From JAPHSX01 sp039714395 (lineage in GTDB: Bacteria > Pseudomonadota > Gammaproteobacteria > Thiohalomonadales > Thiohalomonadaceae), in the NCBI GenBank assembly GCA_039714395.1, contig JBDLJH010000006.1, positions 1-64,000 of the forward strand: DNA of 64,000 bases, given 5' to 3'. The notes beneath the pieces were generated by a model, which made no database searches, had not been told where the DNA came from, and saw only the letters and a program-made list of their open reading frames with translations. Of the stretch, positions 33,167 to 41,997 are shown in pieces (within the stretch, counting starts at the first letter, position 1; each line of letters starts with the position of its first letter). A program made the translations under genes and the position numbers.

Positions 33167-34081
33167 ATGATACGGCAGAGAACACTTAAGAATGTGATTC
33201 GCGCCACCGGCGTTGGCTTGCATACCGGGGAGAAGGTTTATTTAACATTGCGACCCGCACCCGTCGATGCCGGTATCATTTTTAGACGTGTCGATCTTGA
33301 ACCACCGGTAGAAGTACGGGCGAAGGCGGAGAATGTTGGCGATACCACACTCTCCTCTACACTTTCCGTCGGCGATGTTCGTATCTCCACCGTGGAACAT
33401 TTGCTCTCGGCCCTGGCTGGTCTGGGTATCGATAATGCCTATGTTGATCTGAGTGCCGCTGAGGTACCGATCATGGATGGTAGTGCCGGTCCCTTTGTTT
33501 TTCTCGTGCAGTCAGCAGGGATTGAAGAGCAGAATGCGCCTAAGCGTTTCATTCGTATCAAGCGTGCGGTACGCGTTGAGGACGGCGATAAGTGGGTGCA
33601 GTTCGAGCCCTTTGAAGGTTTCAAGGTCAAGCTTGGTATCGATTTTGATCATCCGGTCTTTAGTGGTCGCAAGCAGACCTGTGAGATAGATTTCTCTACT
33701 ACCTCATTTGTGAAAGAGGTGAGTCGTGCCCGTACCTTTGGTTTTATGAGTCAGCTGGAGATGCTACGGGCCCGTAATCTGGCCCTGGGTGGTAGTCTCG
33801 ATAATGCCATTGTGGTTGATGACTACCGCGTTCTTAATGAGGATGGTCTGCGCTATGAGGATGAGTTCGTTAAGCACAAGGTGCTGGATGCCATCGGCGA
33901 TCTCTATCTTCTTGGTCACAGCCTGATTGGAGCCTTTAGTGGATACAAATCAGGTCATGCCCTTAATAATCAGCTATTGCGTGCCCTGACCGCCGATCAG
34001 GATGCGTGGGAACTGGTCACCTTTGAGGATGAGAAAGAGGTTCCTATCTCTTATGTTCAACCTGTTAGCGTAACCAGCTAA
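33167..34081 (+). CDS. lpxC: UDP-3-O-acyl-GlcNAc deacetylase LpxC
   Basis: LpxC (304 residues) catalyses the committed zinc-dependent step of lipid A synthesis. The zinc ligands sit in STVEHLLSAL (His) and KHKVLDAIGDLYLLG (His and Asp); the GHSLIGAFSGYKSGHALNN segment supplies the catalytic His. The N-terminal RTLKNVIRATGVGLHTGEKV is typical. AGGAAG lies just upstream of the ATG. Its stop overlaps that of the convergent DciA-like gene by four bases (CTAA read both ways), so no terminator separates them. Confidence 0.97.
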   Translation: MIRQRTLKNVIRATGVGLHTGEKVYLTLRPAPVDAGIIFRRVDLEPPVEVRAKAENVGDTTLSSTLSVGDVRISTVEHLLSALAGLGIDNAYVDLSAAEVPIMDGSAGPFVFLVQSAGIEEQNAPKRFIRIKRAVRVEDGDKWVQFEPFEGFKVKLGIDFDHPVFSGRKQTCEIDFSTTSFVKEVSRARTFGFMSQLEMLRARNLALGGSLDNAIVVDDYRVLNEDGLRYEDEFVKHKVLDAIGDLYLLGHSLIGAFSGYKSGHALNNQLLRALTADQDAWELVTFEDEKEVPISYVQPVSVTS

Positions 34082-34521
34082 TCCGGTTTTTTATGGTGTG
34101 TGGCGAGGCGCTGCAGCGCAGCCCGTAGCCCCTTGTCTGCAATTGAGTCGGCACAGGCATTTAGGCACGATGAGGCCTCGTCACTTAATTCCACCTGTTT
34201 TATTCTCTTCCTGCTATCTTGTCGTGGTAATACCTTAATCTCGATTTGATTCAGTGCAGCCAGGCCCCGGCGTTGCTGTAGTTGTTTTAACAGGGCCGGA
34301 CTTTGATAACGTAGCCGCGATGCCCATGCCGTAGAGTCTACATAAATAATGAGTATGTCGTCACGGACATTGCCGACCTGACAATGTAGTCTCGAATCAT
34401 CATCCAGTAGTGAGCTTAGCAAGCGATTGATGCGATGCAAAAACTGACCACGCTGTAACACTCCCTCGGCAGGAAAATCGTCGCGGTGTAGCAAATCGGT
34501 GATCGGTTTAGGCTTGTCCAT
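34078..34521 (-). CDS. dciA: DUF721 family protein, probable DciA-type helicase operator
   Basis: A 147-residue protein of the DUF721 family. Members named DciA help load or operate the replicative helicase DnaB in bacteria without a phage-derived DnaC. The recognisable KH-like core is LLSSLLDDDSRLHCQVGN, DDILIIYVDSTAWASRLRYQ and an LLKQLQQ helix. The C-terminal part is basic then acidic. It is convergent with lpxC and divergent from the M23 peptidase gene, which is the usual place for DUF721 genes in gammaproteobacteria, between lpxC and secA. Functional assignment is by family and position. Confidence 0.82.
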   Translation of the reverse strand: MDKPKPITDLLHRDDFPAEGVLQRGQFLHRINRLLSSLLDDDSRLHCQVGNVRDDILIIYVDSTAWASRLRYQSPALLKQLQQRRGLAALNQIEIKVLPRQDSRKRIKQVELSDEASSCLNACADSIADKGLRAALQRLATHHKKPD

Positions 34522-34579
34522 GATTTAATTGTGTGATACAAGGTACTGATTGTTAACGAAATGTGTTTAGGCTAGTATA

Positions 34580-35503
34580 ATGAATATTCTGTTGGTATCA
34601 AAACGCTTCGGTCGTTCGGCCTGTCTTTCCCTGACTCAGGGCAAGCTAATGGTTGCTGCTGTTGCGCTGTTTGTAGCTATTCCAGCCCTAAGTCTCTATG
34701 CCGGTTACCAGCTTGGTGGTGCTGCGCCCCTGGGTGCCGATGAGGCCACCATTGCCATTAATGAGGAGCTGGACAGGCAGCAGCAGGAGATCAGCGAGGC
34801 GCGACTGGTAGCCGAGGAGAATCTTAATGCACTGACCATGCGCCTGGGGAAAATGCAGGCCCATGTTATTCGTCTTGATGCTCTGGGCCAACGCCTGACC
34901 CAGATGGCGGAGCTGGATAGTGGAGAGTTCAATTTCACGAACCCTCCGGCACAGGGTGGTCCTGGGGGAAATAGCCTGGCCGACAATGTTGTGTTACCAG
35001 ACTTTATGGTACAGCTTGATGAGCTGGCCAGTCAGTTGGGAAATCGTGAGCAGCAGCTTAATGTACTGGAAAATATGCTGATGAGTCGAAACCTGCATCA
35101 AGAGGTTTTCCCGGCGGGTCGCCCTATCACTAAGGGCTGGCTCTCCTCCAGGTATGGTACGCGTAATGACCCCTTCACAGGCAAGCCTGAGTTTCATAAG
35201 GGTGTCGATCTGGCAGGAAAAGAGGGTAGTGACATTATTGCTGTGGCCGCTGGTGTCGTGACCTGGGCAGACAGGCGTTACGGTTATGGAAACCTGGTGG
35301 AGATTAACCACGGCAACGGATACATCACTCGCTACGGCCACGCGAAAGAGGTATTGGTTAAGGTCGGTGAGACCATAAAGAAAGGACATAAGGTGGCGCT
35401 GATGGGTAATACTGGGCGTTCTACCGGACCACACGTGCACTTTGAGGTGTGGAGGGATGGTCGCACTGTAGACCCATCAAAGTACATCCATGCATCGAAG
35501 TAA
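34580..35503 (+). CDS. M23-family peptidoglycan endopeptidase
   Basis: A 307-residue membrane-anchored LytM/M23 protein. One N-terminal helix (LMVAAVALFVAIPALSLYAG) is followed by a coiled coil of about residues 55-110 and a C-terminal M23 domain. The zinc-binding motifs HKGVDLAG (HxxxD) and HVHFEVWRDG (HxH) are both intact, so it is probably an active endopeptidase rather than an EnvC/NlpD-type activator. FTGKPEFHKG and GNLVEINHGNGYITRYGH are typical of the domain. It lies between the dciA-like gene and an intrinsic terminator, consistent with wall remodelling near the division cluster. Confidence 0.9.
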   Translation: MNILLVSKRFGRSACLSLTQGKLMVAAVALFVAIPALSLYAGYQLGGAAPLGADEATIAINEELDRQQQEISEARLVAEENLNALTMRLGKMQAHVIRLDALGQRLTQMAELDSGEFNFTNPPAQGGPGGNSLADNVVLPDFMVQLDELASQLGNREQQLNVLENMLMSRNLHQEVFPAGRPITKGWLSSRYGTRNDPFTGKPEFHKGVDLAGKEGSDIIAVAAGVVTWADRRYGYGNLVEINHGNGYITRYGHAKEVLVKVGETIKKGHKVALMGNTGRSTGPHVHFEVWRDGRTVDPSKYIHASK

Positions 35504-35518
35504 GAGTTTAATTATTAT

Positions 35519-35549
35519 AAAAGCCGCATCTTAGTGATGCGGCTTTTTT
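35519..35549 (+). terminator. Rho-independent terminator after the M23 peptidase
   Basis: AAGCCGCATC (35521-35530) pairs perfectly with GATGCGGCTT (35536-35545) around TTAGT, and a run of six T ends the structure. It separates the peptidase from the CapA-like gene. Confidence 0.92.
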
Positions 35550-35570
35550 CATTTTAAGTCCCTATTTATT

Positions 35571-36755
35571 ATGTTGAGTCAGACCGAATCACCAGCTAGT
35601 TCCCCTATCTCCCGTCCAGCCCTTGCGTTGGGTAAGGCTGCGCTATTTTGTGCCACGCTATTTCAGGTTGCCTGTAGTGGTGTCGCCCCTAAGCCTGAGC
35701 TGGTGGAAGAGCCGCAGCTACCCCAGGCCGATGTAGTAACACCGCAATCACCGATGCGGCTATCTATTGCTGCGGTTGGCGATATTATGCTCGGCACCGA
35801 TTACCCTCAAAATCGTCTGGCTAAGGATGCTGCTGTTTTGCTGGCCCCGGTGGCCCCTGTTCTGCAGCAGGCCGATGTTACTTTCGGCAATCTCGAAGGG
35901 GTGTTGCTAAACGGTGGTGAGGCGAGGAAGCGTTGTAGCAATCCTTCCCGCTGTTATGTCTTCCGTTCCCCCGAGTCCTATGCCGATACTCTTTTTGCGT
36001 CAGGTTTTGACCTGCTGAGCCTTGCTAATAATCACACCCGTGATTTTGGTGAGAAGGGGCGTGACACGACAATGCTGGCACTAGATGGTGTTGGCATTCG
36101 CCATAGCGGTCGTGTTGGCGATGTTGCGACCTGGCAGCAATCTGGCCTGGATATGGCGATGGTCGCCTTTGCCCCGTTCGTTGGTGCCCACGACATGCTT
36201 AATTTAGTTAGTGGCCGCTCACTTATTGAGGAGCTCGCATTACAGAGTGATATCCTGATGGTCTCCTTCCATGGTGGAGCCGAGGGGGCGGACAAGACCG
36301 CTTTACCCTTTGCTACGGAGTACTTTCATGGTGAGGATCGCGGTAATGTGGTGGCCTTTGCCCGTATGGCGGTGGAAGCGGGTGCCGATCTAGTCATTGG
36401 CCATGGCCCTCATGTACCGCGGGCAATGGAACTCTACCAGGGACGATTGATCGCCTACAGTTTGGGTAATTTTGCCACCTACTGGGGGGTAAATGTTAGG
36501 GGTATCAATGGCCTTGCCCCAATCCTGTTTGCGACGCTGGATCAGGATGGTAACTTCGTTGAAGGGCAGATTCACTCCAATCGTCAACAGCGTCCGTTTG
36601 GGCCTATTCCCGATCCCGAGCATCATGCGGCCCGTCTGATACGTGAACTTACCCTGACAGACTTTCCTGACGGCCTCCTTGTCATTGATAACGAGGGCCG
36701 TATCAGTGTCAAACCCTCCCCGGCCGCCTCGGCCAGCCTTGCTGCATCACCGTAG
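35571..36755 (+). CDS. CapA-family metallophosphatase-like lipoprotein
   Basis: A 394-residue protein whose core (residues about 63-330) is a CapA/PgsA-type (PGA_cap) metallophosphatase domain: AAVGDIMLG, FGNLEGVL, LLSLANNHTRDFG, GHGPHVPRAMELY and YSLGNFAT. CapA proteins act in poly-gamma-glutamate export, but no capBC-like genes are nearby, so a capsule role cannot be claimed here. The N-terminus has a late hydrophobic segment ending in FQVAC, a possible lipobox. The start has no good ribosome binding site. It lies between the M23 peptidase terminator and secA. Confidence 0.78.
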   Translation: MLSQTESPASSPISRPALALGKAALFCATLFQVACSGVAPKPELVEEPQLPQADVVTPQSPMRLSIAAVGDIMLGTDYPQNRLAKDAAVLLAPVAPVLQQADVTFGNLEGVLLNGGEARKRCSNPSRCYVFRSPESYADTLFASGFDLLSLANNHTRDFGEKGRDTTMLALDGVGIRHSGRVGDVATWQQSGLDMAMVAFAPFVGAHDMLNLVSGRSLIEELALQSDILMVSFHGGAEGADKTALPFATEYFHGEDRGNVVAFARMAVEAGADLVIGHGPHVPRAMELYQGRLIAYSLGNFATYWGVNVRGINGLAPILFATLDQDGNFVEGQIHSNRQQRPFGPIPDPEHHAARLIRELTLTDFPDGLLVIDNEGRISVKPSPAASASLAASP

Positions 36756-36781
36756 TAGCGGTAAAACATCGACCGCTCAGG

Positions 36782-36869
36782 TAGAATAGCGCCTCTATTG
36801 CTCGCCAGTGTATGGCGATGGGGTCTCGGGCTTATGCCCTACGGATGCAGACAGGATTAAAAAAGATAA
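36782..36869 (+). promoter_or_regulatory. secA leader with two hairpins and an overlapping upstream reading frame
   Basis: TAGAAT at 36782-36787 is a possible -10. Two perfect hairpins follow: TCGCCA/TGGCGA (36802-36818) and GGGC-TTAT-GCCC (36828-36839). A 26-codon frame begins ATG GCG ATG at 36812 and stops at 36892, overlapping the secA start in another frame. It shows no SecM-like arrest motif and its own ribosome binding site is poor. There is no secM gene. Confidence 0.35.
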
Positions 36870-39590
36870 ATGATCAGCAAGACACTCAGTAAGATTTTTG
36901 GCAGTCGCAATGACCGCACCATTAAGCGGTTGCGTAAAGCGGTTGAACAGATCAATGCCCTTGAGCCAGAGCTTGAGAAGCTGCGAGATGAAGAGTTGCG
37001 TGCCAAGAGCGACGAATTCCGTAAGCGTATCGAAGAGGGGGCCAGCCTGGATAGTTTGCTGCCAGAGGCCTTCGCCACAGTGCGCGAGGGCTCCAAGCGC
37101 GTGTTCGGTATGCGTCACTTCGACGTACAGATGATCGGCGGTATGGTACTGCATCAGGGCAAGATCTCCGAGATGCGTACCGGTGAGGGCAAGACCCTGA
37201 TGGCGACGCTTCCGGCCTATCTCAATGGCCTGGTCGGTTGCGTACATGTAGTGACAGTAAACGACTATCTGGCACAGCGTGATGCGGAGACGATGAGTCG
37301 GTTGTACGATTTTCTCGGTCTCAGCACGGGTGTCATTATCGGTGGGCTGGACCACGCGCAGCGACAAAGCGCCTATGCCTGTGACATTGTTTACGGTACC
37401 AATAATGAGTTTGGCTTTGATTATCTGCGCGACAATATGGCCTTCAGCATTGAAGAGAAGGTACAGCGTGAACTTAACTTTGCGATTATTGATGAGGTTG
37501 ACTCCATTCTCATTGATGAGGCCCGTACCCCTCTGATCATCTCAGGTCCTGCAGAGGACAGCTCTGAGCTTTATAAAAGCATTAATACACTGGTGCCTAA
37601 ACTGGTTAGCCAGGAGGTAAAGGGAAGCGATGAGGAGGAAGAGGGACCCGGTGATTACAGCGTTGACGAAGAGCACAAACAGGTTCATCTCACTGAGGAG
37701 GGTCACCAGCACGTTGAAGAGTTGTTGGTGGGAGCGGGCCTGCTAGGGGAGGGTGAATCACTTTACGATGCTGCTAACATTAACCTGATGCACCATTTTA
37801 ATGCTGCGTTGCGTGCCAATGTTCTCTATCAGAAAAATGTCGACTATATCGTCAGCAATGGTGAGGTGGTGATCGTCGATGAGTTCACCGGACGTACCAT
37901 GCCCGGACGTCGCTGGTCAGATGGTCTGCATCAGGCAGTAGAGGCAAAGGAGGGGGTTCAGATTCAGAACGAGAACCAGACCCTCGCCTCGATCACCTTC
38001 CAGAACTATTTCCGTCTCTATCATAAGCTTTCTGGTATGACCGGTACGGCCGATACAGAGGCCTACGAATTCCAGTCAATCTACGGTCTGGAGGTACTGG
38101 TCGTACCCACCCACCGCCCGATGATTCGGGATGATAAGGGTGATCTTATCTACCTATCTACTGAAGAGAAGTACGAGGCGATCGTCGAAGATATCAAGGA
38201 TTGTTATAGCCGTAAGCAGCCAGTGCTGGTGGGAACCACCTCGATTGAAAACTCAGAGCTGATCTCAGATGTATTGAATAAGCACAAAATCCCGCATGAG
38301 GTGCTCAATGCCAAGCAGCACGAACGTGAGGCACACATCATTGCCCAGGCGGGTAGTCCTGGGGCCATTACTATTGCCACTAACATGGCTGGTCGAGGTA
38401 CCGACATTGTGCTCGGTGGTAATCTTGATGCCGAGCTGCAGGCACTTCCTGAAGACACAACTGAGGCCGAGATTGAGGAGCGCAAGAGCGCCTGGGATAA
38501 GCGCCATCAACTGGTGCTGGATGCGGGTGGTCTGCACATAGTTGGCACGGAACGTCATGAGTCGAGGCGTATTGATAACCAGCTACGTGGTCGTTCTGGG
38601 CGACAGGGAGATGCTGGTTCCACTCGTTTTTATCTCTCCCTGCAGGACAGTTTGATGCGTATCTTTGCTTCAGATCGTGTCTCCTCTCTGATGCAAAAAT
38701 TAGGTATGGAGCAGGGTGAGGCAATTGAGCATCCATGGGTATCTCGTGCCATTGAGAATGCTCAGCGCAAGGTGGAGGGGCACAACTTCGATTCTCGCAA
38801 GAACCTGCTGGAGTACGATGATGTAGCCAATGATCAACGCAAGGTGATTTACGAACAACGTAATGAGTTGATGGCACTGAGTGACATTGCGGATGTGATT
38901 TCTGCGATCCGTGTGGATGTGGTCAATGATGTGATTGACGAGTATATTCCGCGACAGAGTCTGGAAGAGCAGTGGGATGTACCAGGTCTGGTTACACGTA
39001 TTGAGACAGAATTCGGTACCCAGTTTGATCTTCAGCGCTGGCTCGATGAGGACGATAAACTTGATGAAGAGGGATTACGCCAACGCATTGTTGATGAATT
39101 AGCTACCCTCTACCAGGAAAAGGAAGAAGCAACCGGTAGCGAGGGGATGCGTCACTTTGAAAAGGCAGTGATGTTGCAGTTGCTTGACCATCTGTGGAAG
39201 GAACACCTGGCGGCAATGGACTATCTACGTCAGGGGATTCACTTACGTGGCTATGCGCAGAAGAATCCTAAACAGGAGTATAAGCGTGAATCATTTGAAC
39301 TCTTTACTGAGCTACTGGATCGTATTAAACAAGAAGTGATCGGAGTGGTCTCCCGAGCACAGGCCCAAGCTGAAGAGGATGCGGCTGCGCTAGAGGAACA
39401 GCGACGAGCCCAGGTGCAGATGAACTATCAGCACGACGAGGTGAATGCCCTGGAGTCAGAGGAGGGGTCGACAGATGAGGAGTCAGAGCAGCAACCCTTC
39501 GTACGCGATGAGCGTAAGGTGGGACGCAATGAGCCCTGTCCCTGTGGATCCGGGAAAAAGTATAAACAGTGCCACGGTCGTCTGAATTAG
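36870..39590 (+). CDS. secA: Preprotein translocase ATPase SecA
   Basis: SecA (906 residues) drives Sec-dependent protein export with SecYEG. The Walker A motif is RTGEGKTLMATLPAYLNG around residue 105; DEVDSILIDEA is the DEAD-like Walker B; MAGRGTDIVLGGN and GRSGRQGD are motifs of the second nucleotide domain; the preprotein cross-linking, scaffold and helical wing domains follow. The C-terminal zinc-binding tail CPCGSGKKYKQCHG binds SecB and ribosomes. An acidic linker precedes it. Full length. It follows the CapA-like gene by 114 bases and precedes argJ by 28. Confidence 0.98.
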   Translation: MISKTLSKIFGSRNDRTIKRLRKAVEQINALEPELEKLRDEELRAKSDEFRKRIEEGASLDSLLPEAFATVREGSKRVFGMRHFDVQMIGGMVLHQGKISEMRTGEGKTLMATLPAYLNGLVGCVHVVTVNDYLAQRDAETMSRLYDFLGLSTGVIIGGLDHAQRQSAYACDIVYGTNNEFGFDYLRDNMAFSIEEKVQRELNFAIIDEVDSILIDEARTPLIISGPAEDSSELYKSINTLVPKLVSQEVKGSDEEEEGPGDYSVDEEHKQVHLTEEGHQHVEELLVGAGLLGEGESLYDAANINLMHHFNAALRANVLYQKNVDYIVSNGEVVIVDEFTGRTMPGRRWSDGLHQAVEAKEGVQIQNENQTLASITFQNYFRLYHKLSGMTGTADTEAYEFQSIYGLEVLVVPTHRPMIRDDKGDLIYLSTEEKYEAIVEDIKDCYSRKQPVLVGTTSIENSELISDVLNKHKIPHEVLNAKQHEREAHIIAQAGSPGAITIATNMAGRGTDIVLGGNLDAELQALPEDTTEAEIEERKSAWDKRHQLVLDAGGLHIVGTERHESRRIDNQLRGRSGRQGDAGSTRFYLSLQDSLMRIFASDRVSSLMQKLGMEQGEAIEHPWVSRAIENAQRKVEGHNFDSRKNLLEYDDVANDQRKVIYEQRNELMALSDIADVISAIRVDVVNDVIDEYIPRQSLEEQWDVPGLVTRIETEFGTQFDLQRWLDEDDKLDEEGLRQRIVDELATLYQEKEEATGSEGMRHFEKAVMLQLLDHLWKEHLAAMDYLRQGIHLRGYAQKNPKQEYKRESFELFTELLDRIKQEVIGVVSRAQAQAEEDAAALEEQRRAQVQMNYQHDEVNALESEEGSTDEESEQQPFVRDERKVGRNEPCPCGSGKKYKQCHGRLN

Positions 39591-39618
39591 GCACCGTATT
39601 CTGTAGAGGAGAGAAGTT

Positions 39619-40833
39619 GTGGCGGTAGGTTATCAGGGGCTTCCTCTACTCCATCCTGTTGGGGGAGTAAAGGTTGCAACACTTAGCGCAGGGATCAAGA
39701 CGCCTGGTCGACGCGACCTGGTGCTTTTCTCCCTGCAACAGGGGAGTAGTGTCGCTGCTGTTTTTACCCGCAATGCCTTTTGTGCTGCACCGGTGGTCGT
39801 GGCAAAAGAACATCTGGCACAAACTGTTCCTCGCTATCTGCTGATTAATACAGGCAATGCCAACGCCGGAACGGGTGAGCCAGGCTTGCGTGATGCACGA
39901 CAGAGCTGTAGCCAACTTGCCGAGGTGATGCAGTGCCATGCAGAGGAGGTGCTGCCGTTCTCCACTGGGGTGATTGGTGAGCCGCTGCCCATGTCGAAGA
40001 TCCTGGATGCGCTTCCCGATTTTTCTTCGGCCCTTCAATCTAATGGTTGGGGAGATGCCGCGCACGGCATCATGACTACCGATACTGTGGCCAAGGGGGT
40101 GAGTCAGCAGTTGGAGCTTGATGGCGAGGCCATTACTATTACGGGTATCTCCAAGGGCTCGGGTATGATCCGCCCTGACATGGCGACCATGCTCGCCTAT
40201 GTGGCAACCGATGCGAAGATCGCACAACCACTGCTACAGCAGTGTCTGAACGAGGCGGTAAAGTACTCCTTTAACCGCATTACCGTTGATGGTGATACCT
40301 CAACCAATGATGCCTGCGTACTAATGGCAAGCGGTGAGAGTGGTGTTGCCATAGAGGCGGGAAGTGAACATTTTGCCCGTTTTTCCACGGTGCTAGCCGA
40401 GGTGTGCCAACAGCTTGCTCAGCTCATCGTACGTGATGGTGAGGGGGCCACAAAGTTTATCTCTATTGAGGTCAATGGTGGTCGTGATGAGGCCGAGTGT
40501 GAGCAGGTGGCCTACACTATCGCTCACTCTCCGTTGGTGAAAACTGCACTATTTGCCAGTGATCCGAACTGGGGTCGTATTCTCGCTGCCGTGGGGCGTG
40601 CAGGCATATCTGACCTCGACCTTGAGGCACTCTCCATCTATCTTGGTGATGTCTGTATCGTACGTGGCGGTGGTCGTGCAGCAGATTATCGTGAGGAGAT
40701 AGGGCAGGCGGTGATGGACAGGGATGAGATCACCATCCGTGTGGAACTGGCACGTGGAGAGACTCAGGCAGTGTTGTGGAGCTGTGACTTTTCCTACGAC
40801 TATGTGCGTATTAATGCCGAGTATCGCACCTGA
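39619..40833 (+). CDS. argJ: Bifunctional ornithine acetyltransferase / N-acetylglutamate synthase ArgJ
   Basis: ArgJ (404 residues) recycles the acetyl group in arginine synthesis and can also make N-acetylglutamate. The precursor self-cleaves within KGSGMIRPDMATMLAY, where Thr190 becomes the nucleophile; this motif is intact. Other family segments are NTGNANAGTG, STGVIGEPLP, SFNRITVDGDTSTND-like residues (here FNRITVDGDTSTNDAC) and DPNWGRILAAVG. The C-terminus ends NAEYRT, as in most ArgJ. The start is GTG at 39619 with AGAGGAGAG upstream. Confidence 0.96.
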   Translation: MAVGYQGLPLLHPVGGVKVATLSAGIKTPGRRDLVLFSLQQGSSVAAVFTRNAFCAAPVVVAKEHLAQTVPRYLLINTGNANAGTGEPGLRDARQSCSQLAEVMQCHAEEVLPFSTGVIGEPLPMSKILDALPDFSSALQSNGWGDAAHGIMTTDTVAKGVSQQLELDGEAITITGISKGSGMIRPDMATMLAYVATDAKIAQPLLQQCLNEAVKYSFNRITVDGDTSTNDACVLMASGESGVAIEAGSEHFARFSTVLAEVCQQLAQLIVRDGEGATKFISIEVNGGRDEAECEQVAYTIAHSPLVKTALFASDPNWGRILAAVGRAGISDLDLEALSIYLGDVCIVRGGGRAADYREEIGQAVMDRDEITIRVELARGETQAVLWSCDFSYDYVRINAEYRT

Positions 40834-41809
40834 GGCCGCACTCGCACTTCCCGATTATCATGACTACTTGCATGTAGTTGTCGCGGTTATTGATAACGGC
40901 TGTGGTGAGGTATTAATAACCAAACGCCACGAACACCTTCATCAGGGAGGTCTGTGGGAGTTCCCTGGTGGCAAGGTTGATGCGGGCGAGGTGGTCTATA
41001 GTGCGCTAAGTCGAGAACTCCATGAGGAGTTGGCCATTGTCGTGCAGCAGGCCCATCCGTTGATACGAATCCCCTACCACTATCCCGAGCGTAAGGTGTT
41101 GCTAGATGTGTGGCGTGTTACCGCTTTTTGTGGTGAGCCAATTGGGGCCGAGGGACAGCCGCTGATGTGGGTGAAAAAGCAGGATCTTAGAGGGTATGAG
41201 TTTCCTTCTGCCAACAGTTCGATCATTACCGCAGCGCAATTACCATCCCGCTACCTCATCACCCCAGAACCAGGCTTAGAGAGCGAATGGCCTGATTTTT
41301 TACGACTACTGAGGCGAGCCCTCGATGACGGAATTTCGCTGCTGCAACTGCGAGCAATAAGCTTAAGTCGTGATGATTATATGAAGCTGGCACAACAGGT
41401 ATTGGTTTACTGTCAGGAGCATGGTGCAAGACTATTGCTAAACGCCGATATCACTTCACTTGAGGAGTGTGATGCGGCGGGCGTCCACCTCAACTCAAGG
41501 CGATTGATGGCTGTTCAGAAACGACCTGTTACAGAAGATAAACTGCTGGCAGCTTCATGTCACAGTCTGAAAGAGTTGCAACACGCCGAGTGCATCGGTG
41601 TTGATTTTGCGCTGCTCTCACCGGTGAAGGCGACGACTTCACATCCCGGTACTGAGGCGATGGGTTGGCACAACTTTCACTGTTTGAGTGAACAGACAGA
41701 GCTGCCGCTGTTTGCGCTTGGAGGAATGAGTCCTGAGGATCTCCCCGATGCCTGGCGATATGGTGCCCAGGGCATTGCAGCGATACGATCACTTTTTCTG
41801 ACTCAGTAG
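40814..41809 (+). CDS. Nudix hydrolase fused to a ThiE-like domain
   Basis: A fusion of about 331 residues. Residues about 17-135 are a MutT-type Nudix domain with the box GGKVDAGEVVYSALSRELHEEL, suited to removing oxidised nucleotides such as 8-oxo-dGTP. Residues about 150-325 resemble thiamine-phosphate synthase ThiE/TenI (YLITPEPG, LQLRAISLSRDDY, AAGVHLNS, LFALGGM). Several ThiE active-site positions are changed: LQLRAI replaces the usual QLREK-type motif, and LNAD replaces ND(R). TMP synthase activity is therefore doubtful. The start is uncertain: ATG at 40814 or 40802, both overlapping argJ. It overlaps convergent yacG by seven bases. Confidence 0.85.
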   Translation: MPSIAPEAALALPDYHDYLHVVVAVIDNGCGEVLITKRHEHLHQGGLWEFPGGKVDAGEVVYSALSRELHEELAIVVQQAHPLIRIPYHYPERKVLLDVWRVTAFCGEPIGAEGQPLMWVKKQDLRGYEFPSANSSIITAAQLPSRYLITPEPGLESEWPDFLRLLRRALDDGISLLQLRAISLSRDDYMKLAQQVLVYCQEHGARLLLNADITSLEECDAAGVHLNSRRLMAVQKRPVTEDKLLAASCHSLKELQHAECIGVDFALLSPVKATTSHPGTEAMGWHNFHCLSEQTELPLFALGGMSPEDLPDAWRYGAQGIAAIRSLFLTQ

Positions 41810-41997
41810 TAACTGTCATCATCGTTCAATGGCCGATGTTGCTCACCAGCAATGCGGTGGCCCTCGTCGGCCCACTCACCCAAATCGATAAGGCGGCAGC
41901 GCTCACTGCAAAACGGGCGCCACTGACTCGACTCTGACCATTCGACCGGCTTCTTACAGGTAGGACACTTGACGATTTTTGTCTTCACAGGCTGCAA
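41803..41997 (-). CDS. yacG: DNA gyrase inhibitor YacG
   Basis: YacG (64 residues) is a small zinc protein that inhibits DNA gyrase in E. coli. The four zinc-binding cysteines are CPTCKKPVEW and FCSERCRLIDLGEWA, the full family signature. The C-terminal tail is acidic and disordered (NDDDSYY). It follows zapD with a 13-base overlap in the order coaE-zapD-yacG, as in E. coli. Confidence 0.95.
   Translation of the reverse strand: MQPVKTKIVKCPTCKKPVEWSESSQWRPFCSERCRLIDLGEWADEGHRIAGEQHRPLNDDDSYY

Noticed and set aside
36812..36892. A SecM-type arrest peptide before secA
   Set aside because: The frame is too short, has no export signal and no arrest motif; it is kept only as a possible regulatory short frame.
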